Shown in pieces: positions 55,354 to 63,586 of a stretch of DNA of 64,000 nucleotides. Position 1 is the first letter of the stretch. Each line of letters starts with the position of its first letter. Source of the DNA: an uncultured Bacteroidales bacterium (GTDB lineage: Bacteria > Bacteroidota > Bacteroidia > Bacteroidales > Paludibacteraceae); the NCBI GenBank assembly GCA_900319645.1, contig ONPG01000020.1:16310-80309 (forward strand), given 5' to 3'. Under the pieces are notes generated by a model. The model was not told where the DNA came from. It saw only the letters and a list, made by a program, of their open reading frames with translations, and made no database searches. Made by a program: the position numbers and the translations under genes.

Positions 55354-55381
55354 ATCAGGGCACTCGGTTGAGTGCCCTGAT
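55354..55381 (+). terminator. Terminator of the CsgG/LPP20/peptide operon
   Basis: ATCAGGGCACTC, loop GGTT, GAGTGCCCTGAT: 12-bp perfect stem; only a short T-run follows. Confidence 0.8.
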
Positions 55382-55556
55382 TGGTAACCAGCCAATAATC
55401 TGCATATTGTAGGATTTGTAAAAAAAATGCAATTTTGCAGCCTGTTACAAATCCTAATTTTTATCCATAGGAGCAAAAATATCTTTGACACAGAGGGTTG
55501 GATTCTGACATAAATACATTGTTTTTCATAAAAAATTTAAAAAAAACAGGCAAAAA

Positions 55557-55588
55557 GTTGCATGATTGTGAAACTTTTTGTATCTTTG
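55557..55588 (+). promoter_or_regulatory. Promoter of HigBA pair 2
   Basis: GTTG (55557-55560), 20 bases, TATCTTTG (55581-55588). Confidence 0.72.
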
Positions 55589-55611
55589 CACCGGATTTTA
55601 GAAATATTGTT

Positions 55612-55956
55612 ATGAGACGCGAAATTTTTGTCTACAAGAATTATTTTTACGATTTCATAAATCATTTGTCAGAAAAGGTAGTGGATAAGATAGAGTATGC
55701 GTTGACACTATTGGAATCACAAGACAAAGTGAGCAAGAAATTCGTCAAATTCTTACGCGAAGATGTATATGAGTTACGCGCAGAATATGAAAGTAATATC
55801 TATCGTGTGTTCTTTATCTTTGATGATGGAAACATAGTTGTTTTATTCAATGGTTTCCAAAAAAAGAGTCAAAAAACGCCTCAAAAAGAATTAGAAAAAG
55901 CAATAAAACTAAAGGAGGAATATTATGCAAGCAAATCCCAATTTAACCAGTTATAG
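55612..55956 (+). CDS. RelE/HigB-superfamily toxin 2
   Basis: 114 residues from the ATG at 55612, just after the promoter. VYELRAEYESNIYRVFFIFD and IVVLFNGFQKKSQKTPQKEL mirror the toxin at 18200-18559. Same proposed mRNA-interferase role. It overlaps its antitoxin by 32 bases. Confidence 0.87.
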   Translation: MRREIFVYKNYFYDFINHLSEKVVDKIEYALTLLESQDKVSKKFVKFLREDVYELRAEYESNIYRVFFIFDDGNIVVLFNGFQKKSQKTPQKELEKAIKLKEEYYASKSQFNQL

Positions 55957-56227
55957 TGCTGTGTTAGCCCGTAAACACGGAGCTGTGGGCACCCCGGAAC
56001 GTGAGGAATTTGATAATCGTGCACGAACCTACTATATGGGGTTGCTATTACAAGAAGCGCGTAAAGAAGAGCATATTACGCAGGCGGAACTTGCCAAACG
56101 CACAGGAACAAGCAAGAGCTATATCTCTCGCATTGAGAATGGACTGATTGATCCAACTATCTCCAGTTTTATGCGCATCATTGACGCGCTTGGCTTGCGT
56201 TTTGAGCTCACGCGCACGATTGCATAG
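55925..56227 (+). CDS. HigA-like antitoxin 2, XRE-type helix-turn-helix
   Basis: 100 residues; AAAGGAGG lies ahead of the ATG inside the toxin gene. HTH: LLQEARKEEHITQAELAKRT, then SKSYISRIENG. N-terminal GTPEREEFDNRARTY corresponds to GTQKREKFEADAEAF in antitoxin 1. Should repress the pair's promoter together with the toxin. Confidence 0.88.
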   Translation: MQANPNLTSYSAVLARKHGAVGTPEREEFDNRARTYYMGLLLQEARKEEHITQAELAKRTGTSKSYISRIENGLIDPTISSFMRIIDALGLRFELTRTIA

Positions 56228-56250
56228 TTGATACACAACACCTAGAAAAC

Positions 56251-56289
56251 AAAAAACGGTAATCCAATAAAACGGGTTACCGTTTTTTT
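56251..56289. terminator. Bidirectional terminator after HigBA pair 2
   Basis: AAAAACGGTAATCC, 8-base loop, GGGTTACCGTTTTTT, with A/T tracts on both sides. Confidence 0.85.
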
Positions 56290-56453
56290 GTTTCTACACA
56301 TTCGCCATTTTAAGAGAGATAAATACAACAAACAAAAGGAGGCATATAGGTCATTTTGCAGCCGATTACGAATCTTAATTTTAAGTTGAGAATTTTGAAT
56401 GCTCAAATCTTGCACACAAAATGTTCAAATCTCAAAAGTAAAATGCGCAGAAT
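56251..56453 (-). ncRNA. Candidate small RNA on the minus strand
   Basis: A full promoter (CTTG 56488-56491, 20 bases, TACCTTTG 56460-56467) faces left with no gene ahead; the next feature is the bidirectional terminator at 56251-56289. A transcript of about 200 bases would result. No convincing open frame. Could also be the remains of a lost gene's promoter. Confidence 0.4.
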
Positions 56454-56459
56454 CAGTTG

Positions 56460-56491
56460 CAAAGGTACAACATTTTTTTGAAATATGCAAG
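56460..56491 (-). promoter_or_regulatory. Orphan leftward promoter
   Basis: CTTG, 20 bases, TACCTTTG on the minus strand. Confidence 0.65.
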
Positions 56492-56647
56492 AGTTTTGCC
56501 CGAAAATCAACGCCCGAACGGCGATTTTTATTGCTATTTTCGATTTTTGAGCGGCGAATAATGACGTATTTTCTCCGATATTCTTTGATGCAGAGGACAT
56601 TGGACGATGGACAAAGGACGATGGACAAAGGAATTGATCCGCATGGA

Positions 56648-56842
56648 TTTTTGTCATTTTGTAAGCGAAGCGCATTTTTGAAAGGCGGTAGTACGGCCAT
56701 CAAGCCGGACGATGGATAAGCAGACAAAGACGGGTGAGGAAGCAATCGCTCGAGCGTAGCGAGATAAGAACTTGCTCATCAAACGGCTTTGGGCGATTAG
56801 ATAAAGGCTCATCAAGAGCCGAACCGCCGCATTTTCGATTTA
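56648..56842 (+). repeat. Hairpin repeat element, long copy C
   Basis: Starts TTTTTGTCATTTTGTAAGCG like copy B and ends ACCGCCGCATTTTCGATTTA. Its hairpins sit at the same places but differ in sequence (CGGC/GCCG; GGCTC/GAGCC with loop ATCAA). Just before it, GGACGATGGACAAAGG repeats in tandem (about 56602-56632). The rest of 56290-56888 holds no gene. Confidence 0.8.
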
Positions 56843-56888
56843 TCAATAATACAACCGGGAAACTTGAATTTATTAGTACTTGGAGATA

Positions 56889-57575
56889 CTAAATGGGCGA
56901 TGAGGGTTGCAACAGATGCTGCAAGTCGTCCATAGAGGCGCAGGTTTGCCAGCCGACGAATTGGGTGGCGGATTGGCGATTTTCCTCGATATCATCGACA
57001 AAAATAATTGAAGATTGAGAGTTGAAAGTTGAAAGACCGGAGCTGAATGAGCCTTGAGAGGGGGCGTGTTCAAGAGCGGTGTTCATTCGGATCTCCGCGT
57101 CTGCACGGAGGTAAATCTCTTTGCCCGGTTTGGTACAATGCATCTCGTGCGAGAGGAAGCAGCGGTCGAACAAATGCGGCAGCTCCGGATACTCGCTGCA
57201 GGTGTGCTTCCATCTGAGGTCATTATTGTTGGACAACAGATAAAGCCGATAGCCCTGCGCGCGCAGAAGACGCAGATAATCGAGTCTTGACGAAGGAATA
57301 CCTCCGTGGAGTAGGTTCCATGCATGCACGACGGCTAACGGACGGATCCGCTGGTGCGCCATGGCGCATATTTTCCCGATGAAATCGGCACTTTCCACCT
57401 CTCCTCGCTCATATTGAGCCAAAAGCGAAAAGTCGCTTGGGTTGCCCGGGGAACCGATGCCGAGTTGGCGCATCAGTTCACGACCAAGCAGCTGCTCCAT
57501 AGCAGCCAGGTAAGCCGGTGTGTTGTGATTCATCAGCACGCCGCCCAAATCAAAAACAAGTATCGGTTTGTTCAT
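56889..57575 (-). CDS. HAD-superfamily hydrolase
   Basis: 228 residues from the ATG at 57575. Motif I DLGGVLMNHN (an Asp-x-Gly variant: usually DxD, here VFDLGGV), cap region with GEVESADF, motif II LLSNNND, Lys in CTKPGKEIY, motif III IIFVDDIEEN. Similar to small phosphatases of the YihX/epoxide-hydrolase-N type. Just before motif III lies the insert SSGLSTFNSQSS, written in the CTTTCAA tandem repeat (57004-57036). Confidence 0.88.
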   Translation of the reverse strand: MNKPILVFDLGGVLMNHNTPAYLAAMEQLLGRELMRQLGIGSPGNPSDFSLLAQYERGEVESADFIGKICAMAHQRIRPLAVVHAWNLLHGGIPSSRLDYLRLLRAQGYRLYLLSNNNDLRWKHTCSEYPELPHLFDRCFLSHEMHCTKPGKEIYLRADAEIRMNTALEHAPSQGSFSSGLSTFNSQSSIIFVDDIEENRQSATQFVGWQTCASMDDLQHLLQPSSPI

Positions 57576-57583
57576 TTTCGCCG

Positions 57584-57591
57584 CAAAGGTA
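57584..57591 (-). promoter_or_regulatory. -7 element of the HAD gene
   Basis: Minus strand TACCTTTG 9 bases before the ATG; no TTTG at the -33 site. Confidence 0.55.
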
Positions 57592-57629
57592 CAAAAAATA
57601 ATTGAAATTTGAAAATTGAAATTTGAAAA

Positions 57630-57661
57630 TTTGGCATATTCGCAAATTTTTTGTAACTTTG
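57630..57661 (+). promoter_or_regulatory. Promoter of parE
   Basis: TTTG (57630-57633), 20 bases, TAACTTTG (57654-57661); ATG 52 bases further. Confidence 0.78.
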
Positions 57662-57712
57662 CAGCAAATTTCGTATAAGTGATCAATCCAAGCCCCTCAA
57701 CAAGGTATCTTT

Positions 57713-59635
57713 ATGGCAGAGCAAGAAGAACTGAACATGAATGTCGTTTCGTACGGCGACGAGAACATTATCCACCTCGATGACATGGAGCACATCCGGC
57801 GGCGTCCGGGTATGTATATCGGCAAACTGGGTGACGGCAGTCACTCGGACGACGGTATCTATGTGCTCATCAAGGAGTCGATCGACAACTCGATTGACGA
57901 GTTCCGCATGGGCGAAGGCAAAGTGATCGAAGTGACGGTTCAGGACGGTCGTGTACGCGTACGCGACTACGGACGCGGCATACCTTTGGGCAAGCTGGTG
58001 GACGTCGTCTCGATGCTCAACACCGGCGGTAAGTACGACAGCAAAGCCTTCAAGAAATCGGTGGGTCTGAACGGTGTGGGTACGAAAGCCGTGAACGCCC
58101 TCTCGTCGTATTTCTCCGTGCAGTCGTTCCGCGAAGGCAAGACGCGTAAAGCGGAGTTCGCGCAAGGCAAACTGACCTCCGACACGGGTATTCAGGACTA
58201 CAACGGTGCTGAGCGCAGGGGTACGATCATCGAGTTTGTGCCGGACAACAGCAAGGGGCTGTTTGAGAACTACAAGTTCCGCGACGAGACGATAGAGGAA
58301 CTGCTGCGCAACTACGCCTATCTCAACACCGGTCTCACGCTGGTCTATAACGGTCGTAAGTACAACAGCAAGAACGGTCTGCTGGACCTGCTGACGGAGA
58401 ACATGACCGTAGAACCGCTCTACCCGATTATTCACCTGCAGGGCGAGGATATCGAGATAGCCCTCACCCATACCGACCAGAACAGCGATGAGTATTTCTC
58501 GTTCGTCAACGGTCAGCACACCATTCAGGGCGGCACCCACCAGACGGCTTACCGCGAAGCGATAGGACGTACTATCAAGGAGTTTTTCAACAAGAACCAG
58601 GACTTGGCGGACATCCGCAACGGCGTGGTAGGCGCTATTGCCATCAATGTGGAGGAACCGGTGTTCGAGAGCCAGACCAAGGTCAAACTCGGATCCAAAG
58701 ACATGAGTCCGACGGGCGGCGTGTCGGTCAATAAGTTCGTCAACGATTTTGTCAAGCAGCAGTTGGATAACTACCTGCACAAGCACCCGGAGATCACCGA
58801 GGTGATGCTGCAAAAGATCCAGGACAGCGAGAAAGAGCGCAAAGCCATTGCCGGAGTAACCAAGGCTGCCCGCGAGCGGGCGAAGAAGAACCTGGTGAAC
58901 AACCCCAAGTTGCGAGATTGCCAGATCCACCTCAACGACCCCAAGCCCGTCAAATCCGCCAAGGATGCGGACGACGATCTGCGTCTGGAGAGTTGTATCT
59001 TCATCACCGAGGGTCTGTCGGCTTCGGGCTCTATCACCAAGAGCCGTGACGTGCGCACCCAGGCGGTGTTCTCATTACGAGGCAAACCGCTTAACTCGTA
59101 CGGCCTCAGCAAATCCGTAGTGTATGAAAACGAAGAGTTCAACTGCCTGCAATCGGCGCTCAACATAGAGGACGGACTGGATGACCTTAGATACAACAAA
59201 GTGATTATCGCCACCGATGCCGATGTGGACGGAATGCACATCCGGCTGCTGATGCTGACGTTCTTCCTGCAGTTCTTCCCGGATCTGGTCAAGAAAGGGC
59301 ACGTCTATATTCTCCAGACGCCGCTTTTCCGCGTCAAGGACAAGACACAGATACGGTATTGCTACAGCGAGGAGGAGCGCCTGGCGGCAATAGAGGCCAT
59401 CAAGAACCCCGAGATAACCCGATTCAAAGGTCTGGGAGAGATCTCACCCGATGAGTTCAAGGGATTTATAGGCGGCGACATCCGTCTGGATCAGGTCAAA
59501 CTGCGCAAAGAGGACAGCGTGAACGAGTTATTGGCTTTCTATATGGGCAAGAACACCAACGAGCGCCAGAACTTCATCATCGACAACCTCGTTATTGAGG
59601 AAGACGCGGTGGAAGACGAGACGATTGATAATTGA
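57713..59635 (+). CDS. parE: DNA topoisomerase IV subunit B (type IIA topoisomerase ATPase subunit)
   Basis: 640 residues. GHKL ATPase with [33 protein letters not shown]; transducer domain; Toprim with [13 protein letters not shown] and [11 protein letters not shown]-terminal [18 protein letters not shown]. It decatenates daughter chromosomes with ParC. The Toprim motif reads EGLSASG where GyrB has EGDSAGG. It is shorter than GyrB-type proteins, fitting ParE of Bacteroidota. Confidence 0.93.
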   Translation: MAEQEELNMNVVSYGDENIIHLDDMEHIRRRPGMYIGKLGDGSHSDDGIYVLIKESIDNSIDEFRMGEGKVIEVTVQDGRVRVRDYGRGIPLGKLVDVVSMLNTGGKYDSKAFKKSVGLNGVGTKAVNALSSYFSVQSFREGKTRKAEFAQGKLTSDTGIQDYNGAERRGTIIEFVPDNSKGLFENYKFRDETIEELLRNYAYLNTGLTLVYNGRKYNSKNGLLDLLTENMTVEPLYPIIHLQGEDIEIALTHTDQNSDEYFSFVNGQHTIQGGTHQTAYREAIGRTIKEFFNKNQDLADIRNGVVGAIAINVEEPVFESQTKVKLGSKDMSPTGGVSVNKFVNDFVKQQLDNYLHKHPEITEVMLQKIQDSEKERKAIAGVTKAARERAKKNLVNNPKLRDCQIHLNDPKPVKSAKDADDDLRLESCIFITEGLSASGSITKSRDVRTQAVFSLRGKPLNSYGLSKSVVYENEEFNCLQSALNIEDGLDDLRYNKVIIATDADVDGMHIRLLMLTFFLQFFPDLVKKGHVYILQTPLFRVKDKTQIRYCYSEEERLAAIEAIKNPEITRFKGLGEISPDEFKGFIGGDIRLDQVKLRKEDSVNELLAFYMGKNTNERQNFIIDNLVIEEDAVEDETIDN

Positions 59636-59647
59636 TAATGGACAATT

Positions 59648-59896
59648 ATGAAAGCATTGATAGCCTTTGCTGTGATGGCGCTCGTGATACTCACGCTGAT
59701 TGAGATCAATGAGCGGATCAAGGCGAAGAGAGGAACCACCTCTCCGGCTCAGCCCGCAAAGGAGGGAGAAAAGCAAGATAAAGAAAAGCACGCAGCCTCC
59801 GAAGAAGCTGCGTGTGACGATCCGGAGGACGAGGATTGCTCTGCCTGCGAACTGATGGCCGTCTGCGAGAAAAAGGACAAAGGCACAAGCAAATAA
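59648..59896 (+). CDS. Small single-helix membrane protein with acidic cysteine-containing tail
   Basis: 82 residues. One N-terminal helix (LIAFAVMALVILTLIEI), a charged linker, then CDDPEDEDCSACELMAVCEK with four Cys. Could bind metal or form a small Fe-S-like site; no family recognised. It starts 12 bases after parE and is probably co-transcribed. Confidence 0.62.
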   Translation: MKALIAFAVMALVILTLIEINERIKAKRGTTSPAQPAKEGEKQDKEKHAASEEAACDDPEDEDCSACELMAVCEKKDKGTSK

Positions 59897-59925
59897 TCAA
59901 TAATCAATCAGCAATAATCAATTCC

Positions 59926-60660
59926 TTATTCCCTTACCGTAATATGGAAGCAACTCTGCTTCCATTCGTATTTCACATAGATCTTACCCGCCCGCTGGTG
60001 GTTGAGCAGCACTTGTCCGAGCACCAGTTTGAGGTTGTCCTCGTGCACGTAATCGCGCGTGCGCGTTACCTTGTCATAATGCATGTAGGCGAGGTCGAAG
60101 GTCGTGCCGAAGCAGTGGCAGGACTGGGTGACGGAGTTGATGTTTCCGCTGCGCTGGAGCGCACGGATGTCTTCCTGTGTGCGGAGGATAGAGGTGACGC
60201 GGAAACGATAGTGCGGCAAGCCGTTGCGCTGCAGGATGTCCGCCCATTCGGCTCCGATAGCATCCAGTTCGCGAGCCGCAGCCGGTATCAGATAGGGCAC
60301 CGAATGGGTCAGGCTATCGACGATATAGTTCTCGGTGGAATGTACGAGCCGCAGGTTCTTTTTCATACTGGCTGCATCCGCTCGGTCTTTGGGCGGACGG
60401 GGCAGACCTATCTGCGACGCCACGGCGTACTGGCGCGCCTGCTGGTCATTGAACTTGGCTTTGTAGTCAAACGTCCTGCCGGGGTACTTGACCATGTGGT
60501 CTTCCACCATCTCCGGTTCGGTCCAATCATCGCTCCCGCCCGAGCATTTGACGCAGCAGACGGCTATCAGCATCACAACAATAAAAATAGCGAGTACCGC
60601 TATTCCGTGCGTTCTGTGTTTCTCTATCAGTTCTCTGAATTGCTCTAATTTCTGAATCAT
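59926..60660 (-). CDS. DUF5715-family membrane-anchored protein (M15 peptidase-like)
   Basis: 244 residues. N-terminal anchor (GIAVLAIFIVVMLIAVCCV, about 19-38). The core FRVTSILRTQEDIRALQRSG, SCHCFGTTFDLAY and LGQVLLNHQ resembles the D-Ala-D-Ala carboxypeptidase M15 fold, with His and Asp at the expected metal positions (CHCFGTTFD). A cell-wall hydrolase or sensor role is likely. Two promoters lie upstream. Confidence 0.82.
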   Translation of the reverse strand: MIQKLEQFRELIEKHRTHGIAVLAIFIVVMLIAVCCVKCSGGSDDWTEPEMVEDHMVKYPGRTFDYKAKFNDQQARQYAVASQIGLPRPPKDRADAASMKKNLRLVHSTENYIVDSLTHSVPYLIPAAARELDAIGAEWADILQRNGLPHYRFRVTSILRTQEDIRALQRSGNINSVTQSCHCFGTTFDLAYMHYDKVTRTRDYVHEDNLKLVLGQVLLNHQRAGKIYVKYEWKQSCFHITVRE

Positions 60661-60664
60661 GGTG

Positions 60665-60733
60665 CAAAGGTACTGCTTTTTTTTGAATTATGCAAATGCT
60701 GCAAAGGTACAAAAAATAGCTGATATATGCAAA
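60665..60733 (-). promoter_or_regulatory. Tandem promoters of the DUF5715 gene
   Basis: P1: TTTG 60693-60696 and TACCTTTG 60665-60672. P2: TTTG 60730-60733 and TACCTTTG 60702-60709. Both have 20-base spacers and lie 37 bases apart. P1 would give an almost leaderless message. Confidence 0.75.
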
Positions 60734-60750
60734 TTTAAGTATCAAAATAT

Positions 60751-60784
60751 GAGTATTTAATGCATTTTTACGGATTAAATACTC
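60751..60784. repeat. Inverted repeat GAGTATTTAAT/ATTAAATACTC
   Basis: 11-bp perfect arms (60751-60761, 60774-60784) around a 12-base centre, between DUF5715 promoter P2 and the ATPase 2 cassette. Possible operator or AT-rich hairpin. Confidence 0.7.
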
Positions 60785-60811
60785 AAATATGGGTAGTTAT
60801 TTCGATAACCT

Positions 60812-60837
60812 CCGGGCGGACTCATTGAGCCGCCCGG
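60812..60837 (+). repeat. Flanking hairpin, copy 1, before ATPase cassette 2
   Basis: CCGGGCGG, ACTCATTGAG, CCGCCCGG. Identical to 62363-62388. Confidence 0.9.
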
Positions 60838-61020
60838 GTTATTAAATCACAAATTTGAAAATTCGCTTGCGTAAAAATCGTGCCCCTCAGGGCTAAGAAT
60901 AATCGTTCGAGCTATGCGAGATAAGAAATCCTCAAATCTCCAATGTGAAACTCGGTTTCACTTGACCTCCTCTCTGCAAAGGATGAAGATATGGCCATAA
61001 AATATTAAAAAGTTCGGAAT
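60838..61020 (+). other. Structured non-coding stretch
   Basis: No gene. Includes the hairpin GTGAAA/TTTCAC (about 60945-60961) and AATCGTTCGAGCTATGCGAG then ATAAGAA (about 60899-60926), which nearly matches AATCGCTCGAGCGTAGCGAG then ATAAGAA within repeat copy C. Confidence 0.6.
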
Positions 61021-61022
61021 TA

Positions 61023-61054
61023 TTTGCATATGTCGCAAAAAAGTAGTACCTTTG
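61023..61054 (+). promoter_or_regulatory. Promoter of ATPase gene 2
   Basis: TTTG (61023-61026), 20 bases, TACCTTTG (61047-61054). Confidence 0.8.
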
Positions 61055-61071
61055 CGCCGGAAAACAAAATA

Positions 61072-61115
61072 ACTCATTCCATTGAGTAAAAATACTAAGT
61101 GTATTGAGTAAAAAT
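61072..61115 (+). promoter_or_regulatory. Repeated ATTGAGTAAAAAT motif in the ATPase 2 leader
   Basis: Two exact copies (61081-61093 and 61103-61115), 22 bases apart, with ACTCA/TGAGT (61072-61076, 61083-61087) forming an inverted repeat. Located right after the transcription start, a place for a repressor or RNA-binding protein. Confidence 0.5.
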
Positions 61116-61122
61116 TTGAAGT

Positions 61123-62310
61123 ATGATGCAACGTACTTATTTTGAAACGATTACGAAGCGTTTAAATGAACCAAGAAAGTTCATTCAAATCATCGAAGGA
61201 CCTCGCCAGGTCGGTAAATCTACGCTTATCAAACAAGTACTAAAGAACCTTTCGATGCCTTGGGTGCATTTCTCTGCAGATAATGTGCCGGCAACTCGTT
61301 CAGCTTGGATCAGCGATTGCTGGGCTACGGCGCGTAATAAACTTCTAATGGACAAACTGCCCGAGCTACTGCTTGTTATTGATGAGGTACAAAAATTGCA
61401 GAACTGGGGTGAAGTCGTAAAGAAAGAGTGGGACGCCGATTCCTTCAATGATGTGCCCATCAAAGTAGTGCTGTTAGGTTCGTCTCGCGTACGTTTGGAA
61501 AAAGGACTAAGCGAAAGCCTTAAAGGACGTTTTGAGACCATTAAAATGCCTAACTGGTCTCTTGCAGAAATGCAAGAAGGTTTTGGGATGACCATCGACG
61601 AATATATCTATTTCGGCGCTTATCCGGGAGCTGCTGATTTGCGTCATGACTTGGATAGATGGCAGGAGTATATCAGTAGTTCCATTGTGGACGCGACGAT
61701 AAACAACGACATTTTGATGGATACGCCTATCGCCAAACCGGCGTTGTTACGTCAGACTTTTGAGTTAAGTAGCGCTTATTCCGGACAAGAAGTGTCACTG
61801 ACCAAGATGATCGGGCAATTGCAAGACGCAGGAAACACCACTACACTCGCTCATTATTTAGATCTTCTCAACCAGAGCGGTATGGTTTGTGGGCTTAGCA
61901 AGTATGCCGTTGATAAAGCACGCCGACGTAACTCTATTCCAAAGTATCAGGTCTATAACAATGCATTGATGAGTCTCTATTGTGAGCATGATTTTGAAGC
62001 GGCAAGGGCGGATCATAAATTATGGGGAAGGCTCTTTGAATCCGCAGTCGGAGCACATATCATGAATTGCGCTTATACCGGACGGTTTAATGTTTATTAT
62101 TGGCGCGATGGAGGAGAAGAAGTAGATTTTGTATTAGTAAAAGATACAAAGGTCGTGGCGATAGAAGTGAAAAGTAATCACGAGAAAGACACTTCCGGTC
62201 TGCATTCTTTCCAAGAGAAATTCCATCCTCATCGATCTGTTCTGGTGGGCGAAGAAGGCATTCCTATTGAGACTTTCTTGAAATCAGACTTAAAAGAATT
62301 ATTTACGTAA
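61123..62310 (+). CDS. AAA_14/DUF4143 ATPase 2
   Basis: 395 residues (ATG 61123 or 61126). Walker A EGPRQVGKSTL near residue 24, Walker B LLLVIDEVQKL, sensor LLGSSRV, then DUF4143 (GRLFESAVGAHIMNC) and an end with EEVDFVLV and VAIEVKSN, a PD-(D/E)XK-like pattern. Paralogous in design to ATPase 1 but of a different subfamily. Own promoter and hairpins at both ends. Confidence 0.92.
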   Translation: MMQRTYFETITKRLNEPRKFIQIIEGPRQVGKSTLIKQVLKNLSMPWVHFSADNVPATRSAWISDCWATARNKLLMDKLPELLLVIDEVQKLQNWGEVVKKEWDADSFNDVPIKVVLLGSSRVRLEKGLSESLKGRFETIKMPNWSLAEMQEGFGMTIDEYIYFGAYPGAADLRHDLDRWQEYISSSIVDATINNDILMDTPIAKPALLRQTFELSSAYSGQEVSLTKMIGQLQDAGNTTTLAHYLDLLNQSGMVCGLSKYAVDKARRRNSIPKYQVYNNALMSLYCEHDFEAARADHKLWGRLFESAVGAHIMNCAYTGRFNVYYWRDGGEEVDFVLVKDTKVVAIEVKSNHEKDTSGLHSFQEKFHPHRSVLVGEEGIPIETFLKSDLKELFT

Positions 62311-62362
62311 TTCAATGATTTGTAGCGCTTTTGCCGTGAAATAGAGCTTACAATCATAACAC

Positions 62363-62388
62363 CCGGGCGGACTCATTGAGCCGCCCGG
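62363..62388 (+). repeat. Flanking hairpin, copy 2, after ATPase cassette 2
   Basis: Same sequence and orientation as 60812-60837; here it can act as the gene's terminator (T-rich DNA follows). The spacer beyond it starts with the ACTTGGTACTTAGTTACTT repeat. Confidence 0.9.
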
Positions 62389-62488
62389 ATGCTTTCTTTT
62401 GTACTTGGTACTTAGTTACTTTGTATTTTAACTGTTCTTTTACCCTTTATTTGATCTTTTGGTAAAGAAAGAGAGGGGGGCGATATAG

Positions 62489-62820
62489 TTAACGTATTTT
62501 CCAGTATGCCATTGGATGATGGAGTATATTCGATAGAATCGTTTCATCTTCAAATAGCAATTCCGGTTGGTATCGCTTTGCGTTGAAAGCCTCAATAAAC
62601 ATCTTCTCGCTGTCGGTAAGTTGCAGCAAGGTTTGTAGGAAAAGCAAAACCTCGGCTTTCGCTATCTCAAAATCAAACGAGTCTCCTTTTTTGAGCATTG
62701 GCAATAATGATGCCCGAATTTGCGCAAAAGTGATTTGACGAATAGGCTCTAAATCATATTCTTTACATGGCATATCACTTCCGCCAACTGCGCAAGGTCA
62801 TTCTTGTTATACGAGTTCAT
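62489..62820 (-). pseudogene. AbiEii-type nucleotidyltransferase toxin, internally deleted
   Basis: The start (ATG 62820, overlapping the AbiEi end by 14 bases) reads MNSYNKNDLAQLAEV and soon hits a stop. A second frame from 62773 to 62489 gives 94 residues ending DSEKMFIEAFNAKRYQPELL and HHPMAYWKIR, the usual end of AbiEii-like toxins. The nucleotidyltransferase core (about 200 residues) is missing. So the toxin is inactive. Confidence 0.68.
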
Positions 62821-63565
62821 CTGCGTTTTGATTATTGATAGTTAACAACTTTTGCGGGGCATATAAACGCCATGTGGCGTGGAATGTGTCACTTGTACCA
62901 TCCGGTGTCAAGAACAGAACACTATCTTTGGCGTATTTCCGACAACCGGCAATAAAATAGTGAGAAACAGGCAGTTGTAGTTGTTCGCACAGAAAACCGA
63001 CTTTCTTATATAGGGCAGTTTTATGATAAGCTTGCAAGATGATTTGTAACTCCTCTTCCCTTACGTACTGCACGCTTCGCAGACAATTAACCAATTCCTC
63101 TATACCGCCACACAGGTCAATACGGTCAATGCAGTCAATTATAGTACGCTCAATGTTAGTTACGCGAATGTGTGTATCCGCTAAAGGTGTCTCAATGCCA
63201 TGGGGAATAGTAGAAAAATGCGGCATATAGTGATAATTGTCAAACTCAAATGCCCTAAATGTTTGTTTGCTGCCGACTACAATGTCGTAATACATCTGAT
63301 GCGCTAAACCATGATATTCCATTGCCGCATGGTAAGCCACAAATGAGGTGGGTGTAATAGCAGAGGCAATCTGGAACTTATTAGCTTCGGGTTGCTGTGT
63401 CGCCATATTATTAACGCAATATAGTCCCCGCCTCACTTGGGAAATATATCCCTGACGCTGGTAACGCCAAAGCATAGTAGCCACGCTGCGCGGATTTCCG
63501 GCTTCCTTCACTATATCTTCCGTGGAGAATAGGAGTTTTTGATGTAAGAGAGGCAATAAATTCAT
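62807..63565 (-). CDS. AbiEi-like antitoxin/transcriptional regulator
   Basis: 252 residues. N-terminal winged helix (LLFSTEDIVKEAGNPRSVAT, YQRQGYISQVRRGLYCV), then the AbiEi-type body (ITPTSFVAYHAAMEYHGLAH, IRVTNIERTIIDCIDRIDLC). In intact type IV systems it represses the operon and counters AbiEii. Here it remains intact next to a deleted toxin. Confidence 0.85.
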   Translation of the reverse strand: MNLLPLLHQKLLFSTEDIVKEAGNPRSVATMLWRYQRQGYISQVRRGLYCVNNMATQQPEANKFQIASAITPTSFVAYHAAMEYHGLAHQMYYDIVVGSKQTFRAFEFDNYHYMPHFSTIPHGIETPLADTHIRVTNIERTIIDCIDRIDLCGGIEELVNCLRSVQYVREEELQIILQAYHKTALYKKVGFLCEQLQLPVSHYFIAGCRKYAKDSVLFLTPDGTSDTFHATWRLYAPQKLLTINNQNADELV

Positions 63566-63586
63566 CTGTTTGTTTCAAATTCGCTG

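Noticed and set aside
44603-62310. The DUF4143 ATPases as transposases of an insertion sequence
   Set aside because: They have AAA and DUF4143 domains, no transposase catalytic motif, and the flanks are direct hairpin repeats, not terminal inverted repeats.
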